Source: Bradyrhizobium iriomotense
Lineage (GTDB): Bacteria; Pseudomonadota; Alphaproteobacteria; Rhizobiales; Xanthobacteraceae
Assembly (NCBI RefSeq): GCF_018129405.1
Contig: NZ_JAFCLP010000005.1
Coordinates: 1 to 64,000, forward strand
Direction of reading: 5' to 3'
DNA: 64,000 bases
The notes beneath the pieces are model-generated. The model searched no databases, had not been told where the DNA came from, and worked only from the letters and a program-made list of their open reading frames with translations. Positions 1-11,426 of the stretch are shown in pieces; positions within the stretch are counted from its first letter, which is position 1, and each line of letters starts with the position of its first letter. Position numbers and translations under genes: made by a program.

Positions 1-1409
1 GGCTACGAGATTCACACATTTCGGAGGCTCCAACCATGCTTGATGGCGTGGAACTGGGTGAGGCCTCTGATCATGACGATGGGGCCCGGCTTTCCGTAAT
101 AGCCGGTCCAGCCACCGAGCCTTGCGAAGACCCAGGCGGCGTAGGCGAGCGAGCCTTTGGGATGCGGGTTCTTCTGCTTGGCGGTCTTGCCTTCGAGAGT
201 TTGGCAGACACGCTCCAAGACAGGCTGGTCGTCGGGATCGAAGACATCACGGAGTGGGCGCTTGGCTTCGCCCTCACGCTCGGCGACGAGCTGCATCACC
301 TTGATCGCAGCGATCAGAATGACCGTGACGAGCTTTTCGAGCGGTCCGTCCTGCTCCTGCCGCAAGGCTTCGACGTCGAAGCCCTTGGTCTTCATCGTGC
401 GGAACAGTTGTTCGATGGTCCAGCGCAAACGATAAAAGCCGATGATCCGGCGCGCGTCGGCGATGTCGTTGACCTGATGGGTGGTGAGCAGGAACCACAA
501 CGCCGGCTCTTCGCCTGCGGGAGGATCGATCTCGCGGCCGATGACGAGTGTCACGCTGATGGCCGCGGGCAGCCCGCCGTTGGCCGCGCGATGTTTCGGC
601 CGCTTGATCTCCACCTTGCCAAACCTGATGGACAACTCGGCCTTGCGGGCTTTCCGGCCGGGTGTGGCCGGCAATTCCACCGTCATGCGGCCAGCTTCGG
701 CCCACGTCTCGGCCTTGGAGAACAGCAAGTCTCCATCGACGAGGCTGCGGTCCTGAGCGGCGCGCACCAGCTTCTCCACATTGGCCGGCTTGAAGGCGAA
801 GCATTCGTAGATGTCGCCTTCGCGATCCTCGACGACCGTGACACAGGTCGCGCCAGCCTGCGCCAAGGCACTGGCGCTCTCGGCGCCGGACAACCAGCGC
901 CGGCTGTCCTTCTGTTCGAATGTCTTTTGCCCGCGCTTCTCGCGTTCGCCGCCCTGGCGCGTCAGAAAGAGGTTGTCGACAAGCCCAAGTGTTGCCCCCG
1001 TATTGGCGTCCACCGCGATGACAGGGTGAAAGGACAGCCCCACGCCTTTCTCGTCCACCCGCAGGGCCGAGGTGTCCTGAATGGCGAGCACGTGCCGCCC
1101 GCCAACCTGACCACAGGTGCGCGCCCGCGCCGCCGAGATCATCGCGCTGAGCGTCACCTTGGGATTGTGCAGGAACCGCGTAATCCGCATCTCGCCGGCG
1201 CGGTCGCCGCCCAGCCGCCTGACGCTGACACCCCCGCCGCCGTACCCAACAAGGCGCCTATACAAAAAGGCCCCCCTTTTGCCAGGCGCTCGTCCCCAAA
1301 TGCTCCCAGGCTCAGCTCCATCGTTCCCTCCCGTGTGCGAATCTTGCCCATAGAGAGTCAGCTTCCGAGCCCGGCCACAAGCCTTCCGAGAAGTGTGAAT
1401 GTCGTAGCC
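1..1409 (-). mobile_element. IS4-family insertion sequence
   Basis: Bases 1-27 and 1383-1409 are terminal inverted repeats: both read GGCTACGA-n-ATTCACAC inward and agree at 23 of 27 positions. They enclose one transposase gene on the minus strand, so the element is about 1.4 kb. The left end coincides with the window edge, so the exact end and any target-site duplication on that side cannot be seen. The element lies just downstream of nikR, whose stop is at 1448. Confidence 0.88.
12..1321 (-). CDS. IS4-family transposase, reading frame broken by one base
   Basis: DDE transposase that would cut and paste the surrounding element. The catalytic signature is present: first Asp in LAIQDTSALR, second Asp in VVEDREGDIYE, and the IS4 Y-(2)-R-(3)-E-(6)-K motif in YRLRWTIEQLFRTMK. 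The natural start is ATG at 1321 behind GAGGGAACG, giving MELSLGAFGDERLAKGG. The next residues of the family (AFLYRRL) lie in the -1 frame, and the switch falls at a run of six G on the minus strand (C run 1271-1276). An upstream-extended frame from 1445 reads through the whole catalytic part but has an unnatural N-terminus. Either one G has been lost, or a -1 slip on A4G6 yields a product of about 436 residues. Confidence 0.85.
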
Positions 1410-1447
1410 CGCAAGGGGAGAGGGTTTGTACCGTCTGCGCGGCACGC

Positions 1448-1894
1448 CTACTCGTGCCGGTGCCCGTGCTTGCGCGCTTTCACCTGCTTGCCCTCGCCGG
1501 TCGGAATCATCACCACGCGGCCGTAGCGCACGCCGCGTTCGGCGATGATGTGGTCGGCGAAATGCCTGACCTCATCGGCGGCGCCGCGCAGTGCCGTCAT
1601 CTCCATGCAATTGTTGTCGTCGAGGTGGACGTGCAGCGTCGCCAGCGCGAGGTCGTGATGGCCGTGGAATTCCTGCACCAGCCGTTTCGACAGATCGCGC
1701 GCGGCGTGGTCGTAGACATAGACGAGACCGGCGACGCATTGGCCGGTCTGCGCCGTGTCCTCGGTGCTCTGCTGCAGGCCGGCGCGCGCGAGGTCGCGAA
1801 TGATCTCGGAGCGGTTCTGGTAGCCACGCGCCTCCGCCGCGGCGTCGATCTCCGCCAGGAGGTCGTCCTCGATCGTGATCGTTATCCGCTGCAT
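1448..1894 (-). CDS. nikR: Nickel-responsive transcriptional regulator NikR
   Basis: 148-residue ribbon-helix-helix repressor. The N-terminal strand-helix-helix (MQRITITIEDDLL, residues 1-40) binds DNA. The C-terminal ACT-like part carries the square-planar nickel ligands of the family: His77, His88, His90 and Cys96 in the HVHLDDNNC stretch. NikR normally represses a nickel uptake system when nickel is plentiful. No nickel transporter or hydrogenase/urease gene is visible in the window, so its target is elsewhere or was lost at the insertion element that now lies just downstream. The tail is His-rich (KHGHRHE). Confidence 0.93.
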   Translation of the reverse strand: MQRITITIEDDLLAEIDAAAEARGYQNRSEIIRDLARAGLQQSTEDTAQTGQCVAGLVYVYDHAARDLSKRLVQEFHGHHDLALATLHVHLDDNNCMEMTALRGAADEVRHFADHIIAERGVRYGRVVMIPTGEGKQVKARKHGHRHE

Positions 1895-1929
1895 CAGGTC
1901 CTCTCCGCGTCTTGCCCAATCCGTTACTG

Positions 1930-2016
1930 CGTAGCCCGGATGGAGCGCAGCGCAATCCGGGACAGTGCCGGCATGCTAGCAGAACCCGGATTTCGCTGCG
2001 CTCCATCCGGGCTACG
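1930..2016. repeat. REP-like palindrome, family A (copy 1)
   Basis: Imperfect inverted repeat with arms CGTAGCCCGGATGGAGCGC and GCGCTCCATCCGGGCTACG, between nikR and copA. The same arms recur at 20552-20640 and 57575-57661. As RNA it would fold into a long hairpin and may end or stabilise transcripts. Confidence 0.85.
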
Positions 2017-2033
2017 ATTTTAACTTGCTTGTC

Positions 2034-4505
<2,472 letters not shown>

Positions 4506-4552
4506 TCCCATGCTCCGGCCTGTGCCTGGTCTTGTACTCGGGCTTGCAACCC

Positions 4553-4569
4553 ATACCCGGTAGGGGTAT
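4553..4569. promoter_or_regulatory. CsoR-type copper operator
   Basis: The palindrome ATACCC-GGTAG-GGGTAT lies between the divergent copA (start 4505) and csoR (start 4579). It matches the G/C-tract, TACCC..GGGTA layout known for CsoR operators and sits where a bound repressor would block both promoters. Confidence 0.75.
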
Positions 4570-4578
4570 ATAGACGGC

Positions 4579-4854
4579 ATGCGCAAAGACATCAAGGCAT
4601 CTGTCGGAAAACGTCTCGGCCGGATCGAGGGCCAGGTTCGTGGCCTCTCGAAAATGGTAGAGGAAGACCGCTACTGCATCGACATCGTGACGCAGATCTC
4701 GGCGGTGCGCGCCGCGCTGCGCCGGGTCGAGGAGGAGGTCCTGAAGGACCACGTCGCCCATTGCGTCGAGCACGCCATCACCAGCGGCGACAAGGCCGAC
4801 CAGCGCGCGAAGATCGCGGAGCTGATGGCGGTGATCGGACGGGCGGAGCGGTAG
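4579..4854 (+). CDS. csoR: CsoR-family copper-sensing repressor
   Basis: 91-residue all-helical repressor of the CsoR/RcnR family. The Cu(I) ligand set Cys33-His58-Cys62 (YCIDIVTQ and HVAHCVEH) is that of true CsoR rather than RcnR or FrmR. Apo-protein binds DNA and Cu(I) releases it. It is transcribed away from copA, and the palindrome at 4553-4569 lies ten bases before its start codon, which supports joint control of pump and repressor. Confidence 0.92.
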   Translation: MRKDIKASVGKRLGRIEGQVRGLSKMVEEDRYCIDIVTQISAVRAALRRVEEEVLKDHVAHCVEHAITSGDKADQRAKIAELMAVIGRAER

Positions 4855-4903
4855 GGTGGTCGTCGCAATGACGGTGGAGAGGGACGCACGCTGTTTCCTC
4901 TAG

Positions 4904-5032
4904 CGTCGTCCTGGCGAAAGCCAGGACCCATACCGCGGAATCCATCGATTGCGCTCGGCAGGCGTACCGAACGACGAGTCTTCGCCAAACGACTTTCAGG
5001 GGTAATGGGTCCTGGCTTTCGCCAGGACGACG
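4904..5032. repeat. Long inverted repeat, family B (copy 1)
   Basis: The arms CGTCGTCCTGGCGAAAGCC and its complement at 5013-5032 enclose about 75 bases between the convergent csoR and YiiX-like genes. The right arm, from GGGGTAATGGG onward, is repeated almost identically at 7744-7776. Confidence 0.8.
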
Positions 5033-5049
5033 TCGGAGGACAGCGAGGT

Positions 5050-6015
5050 TTACGCCGCCATCACCCGCGCCCGCGCGCGGTACATCGCGAGCTCGCTCAG
5101 CAGCACGAAATGTTCGGAGAACGCGACGCCGGCCTGCGCGGGTTGCGCGTTCACTTCCGCAGCCGGAACTTCATCCGGCGCTTCTTCGTCAATCGCCTCA
5201 GGAACGAGCGGCGGCGCACGGAGCGTTTCTGGAAACACACTGAAAGTGCCCGCCACCTCCTCGAGCGGCTTTTGCTTGTCGGCCCAGTGCAGGGCGGTGT
5301 AGTCGAATCCGTTGACGATGGTCGGCTTGACCACCTCGAAATAGGGCGAGATGTCGAAGTCGCGGGGCATGTACAGCGAGGAATCGCGGATGTGCAGGAT
5401 CTCGCGCCGTGCGGCGCGGCTGCCGGCCTTGGTGATCTTCGGCAGGATCGGATAGCGCACCGCGTCGAAGGCCTGCGCGATCAGCGCCGAGCAGATGATC
5501 TTGGTCGGATCGCCCGAGCCGAGCGCGATCATGCGCCGCCGCCAGCGCTGCGGCACCGGCAGCGGGAACAGGAAGCGCATCAGGTCGAGGATGTTCTTGG
5601 TGTCATAGCCGAAGCCGATGCGGTTGATCGCATAACGGCAGACCGTGGTGCGGTCCTCATGGGACAGCCCGACCGGGCGACAGACGCGGGTGTGATACGG
5701 GAAGTACTTCGACAGCGGCGCGGAGGTGACGCCTTCGCCGATATTGGCCTCGATCAGCACATGCGGCTCGCCGTTGGGCTCCACGGCGCCCTCGACCGGA
5801 CCGACATAGAGCGCGGCATGCGACCAGGTCGACTGCGTCAGATATTTGATGATGCCGGAGATGCGGTTGTTGCCCTCGACCAGCAGCACGTCGCCGGGCT
5901 CGATGATGCCGCGCAGGTGCTCGGGGTCGCTGGGCGTGAACGGCTCATAGCCCGGCACCTCCTTCGAGAGGTACGCGGCAATCAGCTTGCCGACTGAATC
6001 AAGGACCGTCCCCAT
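5050..6015 (-). CDS. YiiX/YaeF-like permuted papain-fold hydrolase
   Basis: 321-residue protein resembling the circularly permuted NlpC/P60 amidases (YiiX/YaeF, peptidase C92 type). The likely catalytic His lies in STWSHAALYVG, following the usual GDVLLVEG strand, and the likely Cys in IICSALIAQAF. The substrate is unknown; relatives act on amide bonds in cell-wall or lipid-linked compounds. No signal peptide or lipobox is evident. ATG 6015 is chosen over GTG 6030 because GGGGAG sits six bases upstream. The last 70 residues are acidic and Ala/Pro-rich and probably disordered. Confidence 0.75.
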   Translation of the reverse strand: MGTVLDSVGKLIAAYLSKEVPGYEPFTPSDPEHLRGIIEPGDVLLVEGNNRISGIIKYLTQSTWSHAALYVGPVEGAVEPNGEPHVLIEANIGEGVTSAPLSKYFPYHTRVCRPVGLSHEDRTTVCRYAINRIGFGYDTKNILDLMRFLFPLPVPQRWRRRMIALGSGDPTKIICSALIAQAFDAVRYPILPKITKAGSRAARREILHIRDSSLYMPRDFDISPYFEVVKPTIVNGFDYTALHWADKQKPLEEVAGTFSVFPETLRAPPLVPEAIDEEAPDEVPAAEVNAQPAQAGVAFSEHFVLLSELAMYRARARVMAA

Positions 6016-6207
6016 GTCGAACTCCCCCACAGCCTTTTGCGGCCGTCTTTTTTCCCTTCTCTATCATGGTCGAAACGTCTTGCAATTCGGTTCATCACTC
6101 TGTGAGATCAAGCACGATTGATTCACCATGATGGTTGCCGTGCAACATCAGATGCGGCAAGGTTCGCGGGCTGTTCCCGTTTGCCGCAAGTCTCCGGAAA
6201 CCATGAC

Positions 6208-7602
6208 ATGACAATCACGCGCCGCGGTTTCCTTTCGGCGTCGGCGGCCCTTGCCGCCATGCCGGTCCTGCGCGCAACCGCCGCACCTCTCCCGCGCGAG
6301 GCCGACATCGTCGTGATCGGCGCGGGCGCCGCCGGCATCGCTGCGGCGCGGCGTATCATGGCGGCCAATCGCAAGGTCGTGGTGGTGGAGGCGGCCTCGC
6401 AGGTCGGCGGCCGCTGCATCACGGATACCACGACCTTCGACGTGCCGTTCGACCGCGGCGCGCGCTGGATGCACAATCCCGAGACCAATCCGATGATCCG
6501 GCTGGCGCGCAGCGCCGGGCTCGACGTGCTGCCGGCGCCGGCCGGCCAGAAGATGCGCATCGGCCGCCGCAACGCACGCGCGGGCGAGACCGAGGAATTC
6601 CTGGCGGCGTTGGTCCGCGCCAACCGCGCCATCGACGAGGCCGCGCGCGGCAAGCTCGATACGTCCTGCGCGTCCGTGCTGCCGAAGGATCTCGGCGACT
6701 GGGCCGGCGCGGCCGAGTTCATGCTGGGCGCGAGCTTTGCCGGCAAGGACTTGAAGGAGCTGTCGGCGATCGACAAGGCGCGCGCGCAGGACCGCAATGC
6801 CGCGATCGCCTGCCGCCAGGGGCTGGGCACGCTGATCACCAAGCTCGGCGAACAGGCGCCGGTCGCGCTGTCGACACCGGCGAGCCGGATCGTCTGGAGC
6901 AATCGCGACGTCAGCGTCGAGACGCAAAGCGGCAAGATCGCCGCGCGCGCCGCCATCGTCACGGTCTCGACCAACGTGCTGACATCGGGCGCGATCAAGT
7001 TCGCACCCGACATTCCCAAGCGCACGCTGGACGCGGCCTCCAAGCTCACCCTCGGCAGCTACGACCACATCGTGCTGCAGCTCCCCGGCAATCCGCTCGG
7101 CCTGTCGCGCGACGACATCCTGATCGAGCAGAGCAACTCGACGCGCACGGCGCTGATGTTTGCCAATATCGGCGGCTCATCGTTGTGCTCGATCGATGTT
7201 GGCGGCTCGTTCGGCCGCGATCTCTCCGAGCAGGGCGAGAAGGCCATGGCCGCCTTCGCGAAGGAATGGATCACAAAGCTGTTCGGCAGCGAGGCCGCGG
7301 TCGCCGTGCAGAAGACCAGCGCGACGCGCTGGAACGCCTCGCCTTACGTGATGGGCGCGATGTCGGCGTCCTCGCCCGGCGGCCAGCTCTCGCGAAAAAT
7401 CCTGACCGAGCCGATCGGCAATGTGTTCCTCGCCGGCGAAGCTACCCACGAGACATTGTGGGGCACCGTCGACGGCGCCTGGGAAAGCGGCGAGCGCGCG
7501 GCAGACGCCGCCTTGCGCAAGATCGGCGCGCTCAAGGACGAGCCGGCCGACGTGCCGACGCAATCGACGAAGAAGCGGCGGGCCAAGCCGCAGAGCAATT
7601 AA
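6208..7602 (+). CDS. Tat-exported flavin amine oxidase (FAD-dependent)
   Basis: 464-residue flavoprotein of the monoamine oxidase family. The N-terminus MTITRRGFLSASAALAA is a twin-arginine signal, so the folded, FAD-loaded enzyme should be exported. The dinucleotide-binding motif VVIGAGAAGIAAARRI follows directly, then the GGRCITD segment typical of amine oxidases, and near the C-terminus the FAD-contacting NVFLAGEATHE. An amine or amino acid is the likely substrate. The start at 6208 is chosen because it begins the Tat signal; an in-frame ATG at 6118 lacks support. It forms no obvious operon. Confidence 0.85.
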   Translation: MTITRRGFLSASAALAAMPVLRATAAPLPREADIVVIGAGAAGIAAARRIMAANRKVVVVEAASQVGGRCITDTTTFDVPFDRGARWMHNPETNPMIRLARSAGLDVLPAPAGQKMRIGRRNARAGETEEFLAALVRANRAIDEAARGKLDTSCASVLPKDLGDWAGAAEFMLGASFAGKDLKELSAIDKARAQDRNAAIACRQGLGTLITKLGEQAPVALSTPASRIVWSNRDVSVETQSGKIAARAAIVTVSTNVLTSGAIKFAPDIPKRTLDAASKLTLGSYDHIVLQLPGNPLGLSRDDILIEQSNSTRTALMFANIGGSSLCSIDVGGSFGRDLSEQGEKAMAAFAKEWITKLFGSEAAVAVQKTSATRWNASPYVMGAMSASSPGGQLSRKILTEPIGNVFLAGEATHETLWGTVDGAWESGERAADAALRKIGALKDEPADVPTQSTKKRRAKPQSN

Positions 7603-7606
7603 TTCT

Positions 7607-7776
7607 GTCGTCGTCCTGGACAAGCGGAGCGCCGGGCAGCGCGCAGCGCTGTCCCGTAGCGGAGCGCAGATCCAGGACCCATTACCCCAGGAAGTAGTTT
7701 GGCGACGGCTGGTGGTTACCAGTTCGCACTACAAACGCTGACCGGGGTAATGGGTCCTGGCTTTCGCCAGGACGAC
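7607..7776. repeat. Long inverted repeat, family B (copy 2)
   Basis: Inverted repeat between two convergent genes. The outer arms are GTCGTCCTGG-type sequences and the inner right arm GGGGTAATGGGTCCTGGC matches copy 1. The left arm is diverged (CTGGACAAGCGGAGCGC) and resembles the related element at 49645-49821. Confidence 0.78.
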
Positions 7777-7786
7777 CCGAGATGAT

Positions 7787-8557
7787 TTACCGCAACACGC
7801 CATCCAGCGCCGGCAGCCCAAAGATCACCGCCATCGCAATCAACGCATAGCAAATCCCGCGAAACACTTTTTCGCTGGCACGACCGAACAGCGACGCGCC
7901 GAAGGCGACGCCGAGGGCGTAGACCGGGCCGACGATCAGCGACAGCACCAGCGACTCGCGGCTGATCAGGCCGGTCGTGGCGTAGCTGATCATCGAGAAC
8001 AGATCCGATGCGCCAAAGAACAGCAGGATGTTGGCGCGCGCGACGATCGGCGCGATCGGACGGCCGAGCCAGTAGCCGACGATCGGCGGGCCGCCGGTCT
8101 GTGCGAGGCCGCTGCAGAAGCCGGAGAGGCCGCCGATGCCGACCGAGAGCCAGGCGTGGTCCTTGCCGCGATAGCGCCAGCCCGACAGCAGCAGAAGCAG
8201 CAGTGCCGCAACGAAGCAGGAGATGATCCAGCGCGTGGTGACGGGTTCGAGCACGCTGAGGAAATAGGTGCCGACGGGCACGCCGATCAGCGCGCCCAGC
8301 ACGATCACCGCGGTGGCCTTGCGATCGGCCTTTCGCCACGCATCCGGCAGCAGCGGCGCGGCTGCGACGAAATCGATCACCAGCAGCAGCGCGGCAACGA
8401 GCCGCGGCGCCGCGATGCTGCTCGCCAGCGGCATGAAGATCAGCGCCGAGCCGAAGCCGGAGAAGCCGCGCGCGGTGCCGGAAATGAAAGCGACGGCGCA
8501 GAGCGCCGCCGCAATGGTGAGGCTGACGTCCTTCGGGAGTAAATCCGCGAAGGTCAT
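7787..8557 (-). CDS. TSUP-family (TauE/SafE-like) membrane permease
   Basis: 256-residue integral membrane protein of seven or eight hydrophobic helices with the family's two-fold pattern: ISGTARGFSGFGSALIFMP in the first half and GGLSGFCSGLAQTGGPPIV in the second. The family exports or imports small organosulfur, sulfite or carboxylate anions; the substrate cannot be assigned here. It stands alone, convergent with the amine oxidase and downstream of pheT on the same strand, separated from it by a palindrome. Confidence 0.85.
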   Translation of the reverse strand: MTFADLLPKDVSLTIAAALCAVAFISGTARGFSGFGSALIFMPLASSIAAPRLVAALLLVIDFVAAAPLLPDAWRKADRKATAVIVLGALIGVPVGTYFLSVLEPVTTRWIISCFVAALLLLLLSGWRYRGKDHAWLSVGIGGLSGFCSGLAQTGGPPIVGYWLGRPIAPIVARANILLFFGASDLFSMISYATTGLISRESLVLSLIVGPVYALGVAFGASLFGRASEKVFRGICYALIAMAVIFGLPALDGVLR

Positions 8558-8570
8558 GCTCGATGATTTT

Positions 8571-8622
8571 GAAGCATGATGTTGTCCGAAAACCGCTTCA
8601 CACTTTTCGGCATCATGCTCTC
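8571..8622. repeat. Palindromic repeat, family C (copy 1), overlapping the pheT stop
   Basis: The arms GAAGCATGATG-TTGTCCGAAA and TTTCGG-CATCATGCTCTC form a hairpin. The last three codons and TGA stop of pheT (8613-8615) lie inside the right arm, so this element both ends the gene and may terminate or stabilise its transcript. A related copy is at 33021-33073. Confidence 0.75.
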
Positions 8623-11021
8623 AACGTGCCGCCGGTCTTCTTCGTCACCTCGGCGACGATCTTCGCCGCGACGGCCTCGATCTCCTGATCGGTCAGGGTC
8701 TTCTCACGCGGTTGAAGCGTGACCGCGACCGCGATCGACTTCTTGCCATCGTCGATGCCCTTGCCCTCGTAGACGTCGAAGACGTTGACGCCGGTGATCA
8801 GCTTCTTGTCGACACCTTGCGCCGTGCGCACGATGTCGCCGGCCTTCACGCTGCGGTCGACGATGAAAGCAAAATCACGCGACACCGGCTGGAACGCCGA
8901 CAGCTCGATCAGCGGCTTGGCGCGGGTCGGCTTCTTCTTCGCCTCCGGGATGCGGTCGAGGATCACCTCGAACACCATCAGCGGCCCGTCGGCGCCGAGC
9001 GCCTCGAGCGCGCGCGGATGCACCTCGCCGAAAGTGCCGAGCACATTCTGCGGCCCGATCTGGATCGTGCCGGAGCGACCCGGATGCAGCCAGGACGGTC
9101 CACCGGAGACGATCTGCAGTGCCTGCATCGGCGCGCCGGCCGCAGCCAGCACCGCCAGCGCATCGGCTTTGGCGTCGAACACATCAGCCTGTGCCGAGCC
9201 GGTCCAGTGCCGCCCGAGACCTTCGGACGAAGCAAGGCCGCGGCGCACGCCGCTCGCCGCCATGAACTGATCCTGCGGGCGATCGCCCTTGAAGACCTGG
9301 CCGACCTCGAACAGCGCCACATCGCCAAGGCCGCGATCGGCATTGGCCTGCGCCGCCGCGATCAGGCCGGCGAGCAGCGTCGGGCGCATGTCGGAGAGAT
9401 CCGATGCGATCGGGTTCGCCACTTCGAGCACGCGCTGGCCGCCGCCGAACAATTCGGCTGCGGGCTTTGCGATGAACGACCAGGTGACGGCTTCGACCAT
9501 GCCGCGGCTCGCCAGCGCGCGCCGCGCGCGACGGGTGCGCAGCTGCAGCGGCGTCAGCACCGGTTTGCGCGCGTCCTCGCCGCGCTCGAACGGCGTCATC
9601 GGCACCTTGTCGACGCCGAAGATGCGGACGATCTCCTCGACGATGTCGGCCTTGCCGTGCACGTCGGTGCGCCACGACGGCACCGCGACCTTCACCACCG
9701 GGCCTGGGCCCGCCATCATGAAGCCGAGATGGGTCAGGATACGCTTCATCTCGACCTGCGGCACCTCGATGCCGGAGAGCCGCTTCACCTCGGTGACCGG
9801 GAAGTCGATCACGCGGTCGTCGCCAAAGGCCTTGCCCACCACGACGTTCTCGGACGGCGCGCCGCCGCACATCTCCATCACCAGCTTGGTCGCGAGCTCG
9901 AGGCCGGGCACCATGAAGGCCGGATCGACGCCGCGCTCGAAGCGGTAGCGTGCATCGGAATTGATCCCGAGCTTGCGGCCGGTCTGGGCGATGTTGATCT
10001 CGTTCCACAGCGCCGATTCGATCAGCACGTCCGTGGTGTTCTCATCGCAGCCCGAGGCTTCGCCGCCCATGATGCCGGCGAGCGATTCAACGCCGTGCTC
10101 GTCGGCGATCACGCAAATCGCGGGATCGAGATTGTAGGTGCGGCCGTCGAGCGCCAGCAGCGTCTCGCCCTCGCGCGCGCGGCGCACGACGAGATTGCCC
10201 TTCACCTTCTTGGCGTCGAACACGTGCAGCGGGCGGGCGCGGTCGTAGGTCATGAAGTTGGTGATGTCGACCAGCGCGTTGATCGGGCGCAGCCCGATCG
10301 CGGTCAGGCGCTTCTGCAGCCATTCCGGCGACGGCCCGTTCTTCACGCCGCGCACGAGGCGGAGCGCGAAGCCCGGGCAGAGCGTGGCGTCCTCGACCGT
10401 GACCTTCACGGGACAAGGGAATTCGCCCTTGACCGGCTTGATGGTGGGGTCCTTGAACTTGCCCATGTCGGCGGCCGCGAGATCGCGTGCGATGCCGTGC
10501 ACGCCGGTGCAGTCCTGCCGGTTCGGCGTCAGGTTGATCTCGACCACGGGATCGCCGAGCGCGGCCCATTCGGCATAGCCGGCGCCGATTGGTGCATCGG
10601 CCGGCAATTCCATGATGCCGTCATGGTCGTTCGAGATCTGCAGCTCGGCCGCCGAGCACAGCATGCCGCGGCTCTCGACGCCGCGGATGGTGCCGATCCC
10701 GAGCGTGATGTCCTTGCCGGGAATGTAGGTGCCGGGGGCTGAGAACACGCTGACGAGCCCCGCACGCGCATTCGGCGCGCCGCACACGACCTGCACGGGC
10801 GCACCACCGTCGCCGGTGTCGACCATGCAGACGCGCAGGCGATCCGCATTCGGATGCTGCTCGGCCGAGATCACCTTGGCGATGGTGAACGGCTTCAGCG
10901 CCTTCGCCTTGTCCTCGATGTTCTCGACCTCGAGCCCGATCATGGTGAGCTTGTCGGCGAGCTTGTCCAGCGGCTCGTCGGTCTCGAGATGGTCTTTCAG
11001 CCAGGAGAGCGTGAATTTCAT
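8613..11021 (-). CDS. pheT: Phenylalanine--tRNA ligase beta subunit
   Basis: 802-residue beta chain of the alpha2-beta2 phenylalanyl-tRNA synthetase. It starts with the EMAP-like tRNA-binding fold ([25 protein letters not shown]), then B3/B4 editing domains and B5 (about residues 410-480), and ends with the ferredoxin-like anticodon-binding domain ([21 protein letters not shown]). Length is normal for the family. It is the third gene of pheS-ASCH-pheT, its ATG lying nine bases after the ASCH stop codon. The C-terminal codons are embedded in a repeat. Confidence 0.97.
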   Translation of the reverse strand: MKFTLSWLKDHLETDEPLDKLADKLTMIGLEVENIEDKAKALKPFTIAKVISAEQHPNADRLRVCMVDTGDGGAPVQVVCGAPNARAGLVSVFSAPGTYIPGKDITLGIGTIRGVESRGMLCSAAELQISNDHDGIMELPADAPIGAGYAEWAALGDPVVEINLTPNRQDCTGVHGIARDLAAADMGKFKDPTIKPVKGEFPCPVKVTVEDATLCPGFALRLVRGVKNGPSPEWLQKRLTAIGLRPINALVDITNFMTYDRARPLHVFDAKKVKGNLVVRRAREGETLLALDGRTYNLDPAICVIADEHGVESLAGIMGGEASGCDENTTDVLIESALWNEINIAQTGRKLGINSDARYRFERGVDPAFMVPGLELATKLVMEMCGGAPSENVVVGKAFGDDRVIDFPVTEVKRLSGIEVPQVEMKRILTHLGFMMAGPGPVVKVAVPSWRTDVHGKADIVEEIVRIFGVDKVPMTPFERGEDARKPVLTPLQLRTRRARRALASRGMVEAVTWSFIAKPAAELFGGGQRVLEVANPIASDLSDMRPTLLAGLIAAAQANADRGLGDVALFEVGQVFKGDRPQDQFMAASGVRRGLASSEGLGRHWTGSAQADVFDAKADALAVLAAAGAPMQALQIVSGGPSWLHPGRSGTIQIGPQNVLGTFGEVHPRALEALGADGPLMVFEVILDRIPEAKKKPTRAKPLIELSAFQPVSRDFAFIVDRSVKAGDIVRTAQGVDKKLITGVNVFDVYEGKGIDDGKKSIAVAVTLQPREKTLTDQEIEAVAAKIVAEVTKKTGGTLRA

Positions 11022-11030
11022 TTTGCGTTC

Positions 11031-11426
11031 CTAGAAAACCTCGACCAGGCGGAAGCGTTCGCACATCAGCATCATGTCTTCGCGAAACTTGCCTTGCCGA
11101 CCGAAATAGTTGCGATGCGCGTTGCGCCAGTAGTCGAGACTGCGATCACCTTCGCCCTCGTCGAAGGCAAAGGCCGCATCGACCTCGCCGAAGCGGCGAT
11201 AGCTCACCTCGGTCGATTCGATGATGCAGCGTGGCTCTCCGCGCCCATTGAGCACGATCCAGCGTTCGCCCGGCGTCGAGGTGTTGGGTTCGTCCTCGGT
11301 CGAGCAGGTCGCGGTCTTGACGCCCCGGATCACGAGATCGAGCAACTCGTCGGCCAGAGCCGGTCCGTCGCCGAAGGCGAACGACCGCAGGCCGCGATAT
11401 TGCTCCGGGACGGCGCTCAGGTTCAC
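11031..11426 (-). CDS. ASCH-domain protein (YhfF-like) inside the pheST operon
   Basis: 131-residue single ASCH domain. Family features are the [10 protein letters not shown] turn, the strand [18 protein letters not shown], and the closing [19 protein letters not shown] helix typical of YhfF-like members. ASCH folds resemble PUA domains and bind RNA; a Zymomonas member has been reported to cleave single-stranded RNA. The GTG start overlaps the pheS stop (GTGA), with a GGGGG tract upstream, so it should be translationally coupled to pheS, and pheT follows nine bases later. A link to tRNA-Phe or to pheT expression is inference. Confidence 0.8.
   Translation of the reverse strand: MNLSAVPEQYRGLRSFAFGDGPALADELLDLVIRGVKTATCSTEDEPNTSTPGERWIVLNGRGEPRCIIESTEVSYRRFGEVDAAFAFDEGEGDRSLDYWRNAHRNYFGRQGKFREDMMLMCERFRLVEVF

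Noticed and set aside
36-1526. Long plus-strand frame across the insertion sequence
   Set aside because: The minus-strand transposase carries the catalytic motifs; the plus frame is compositional.
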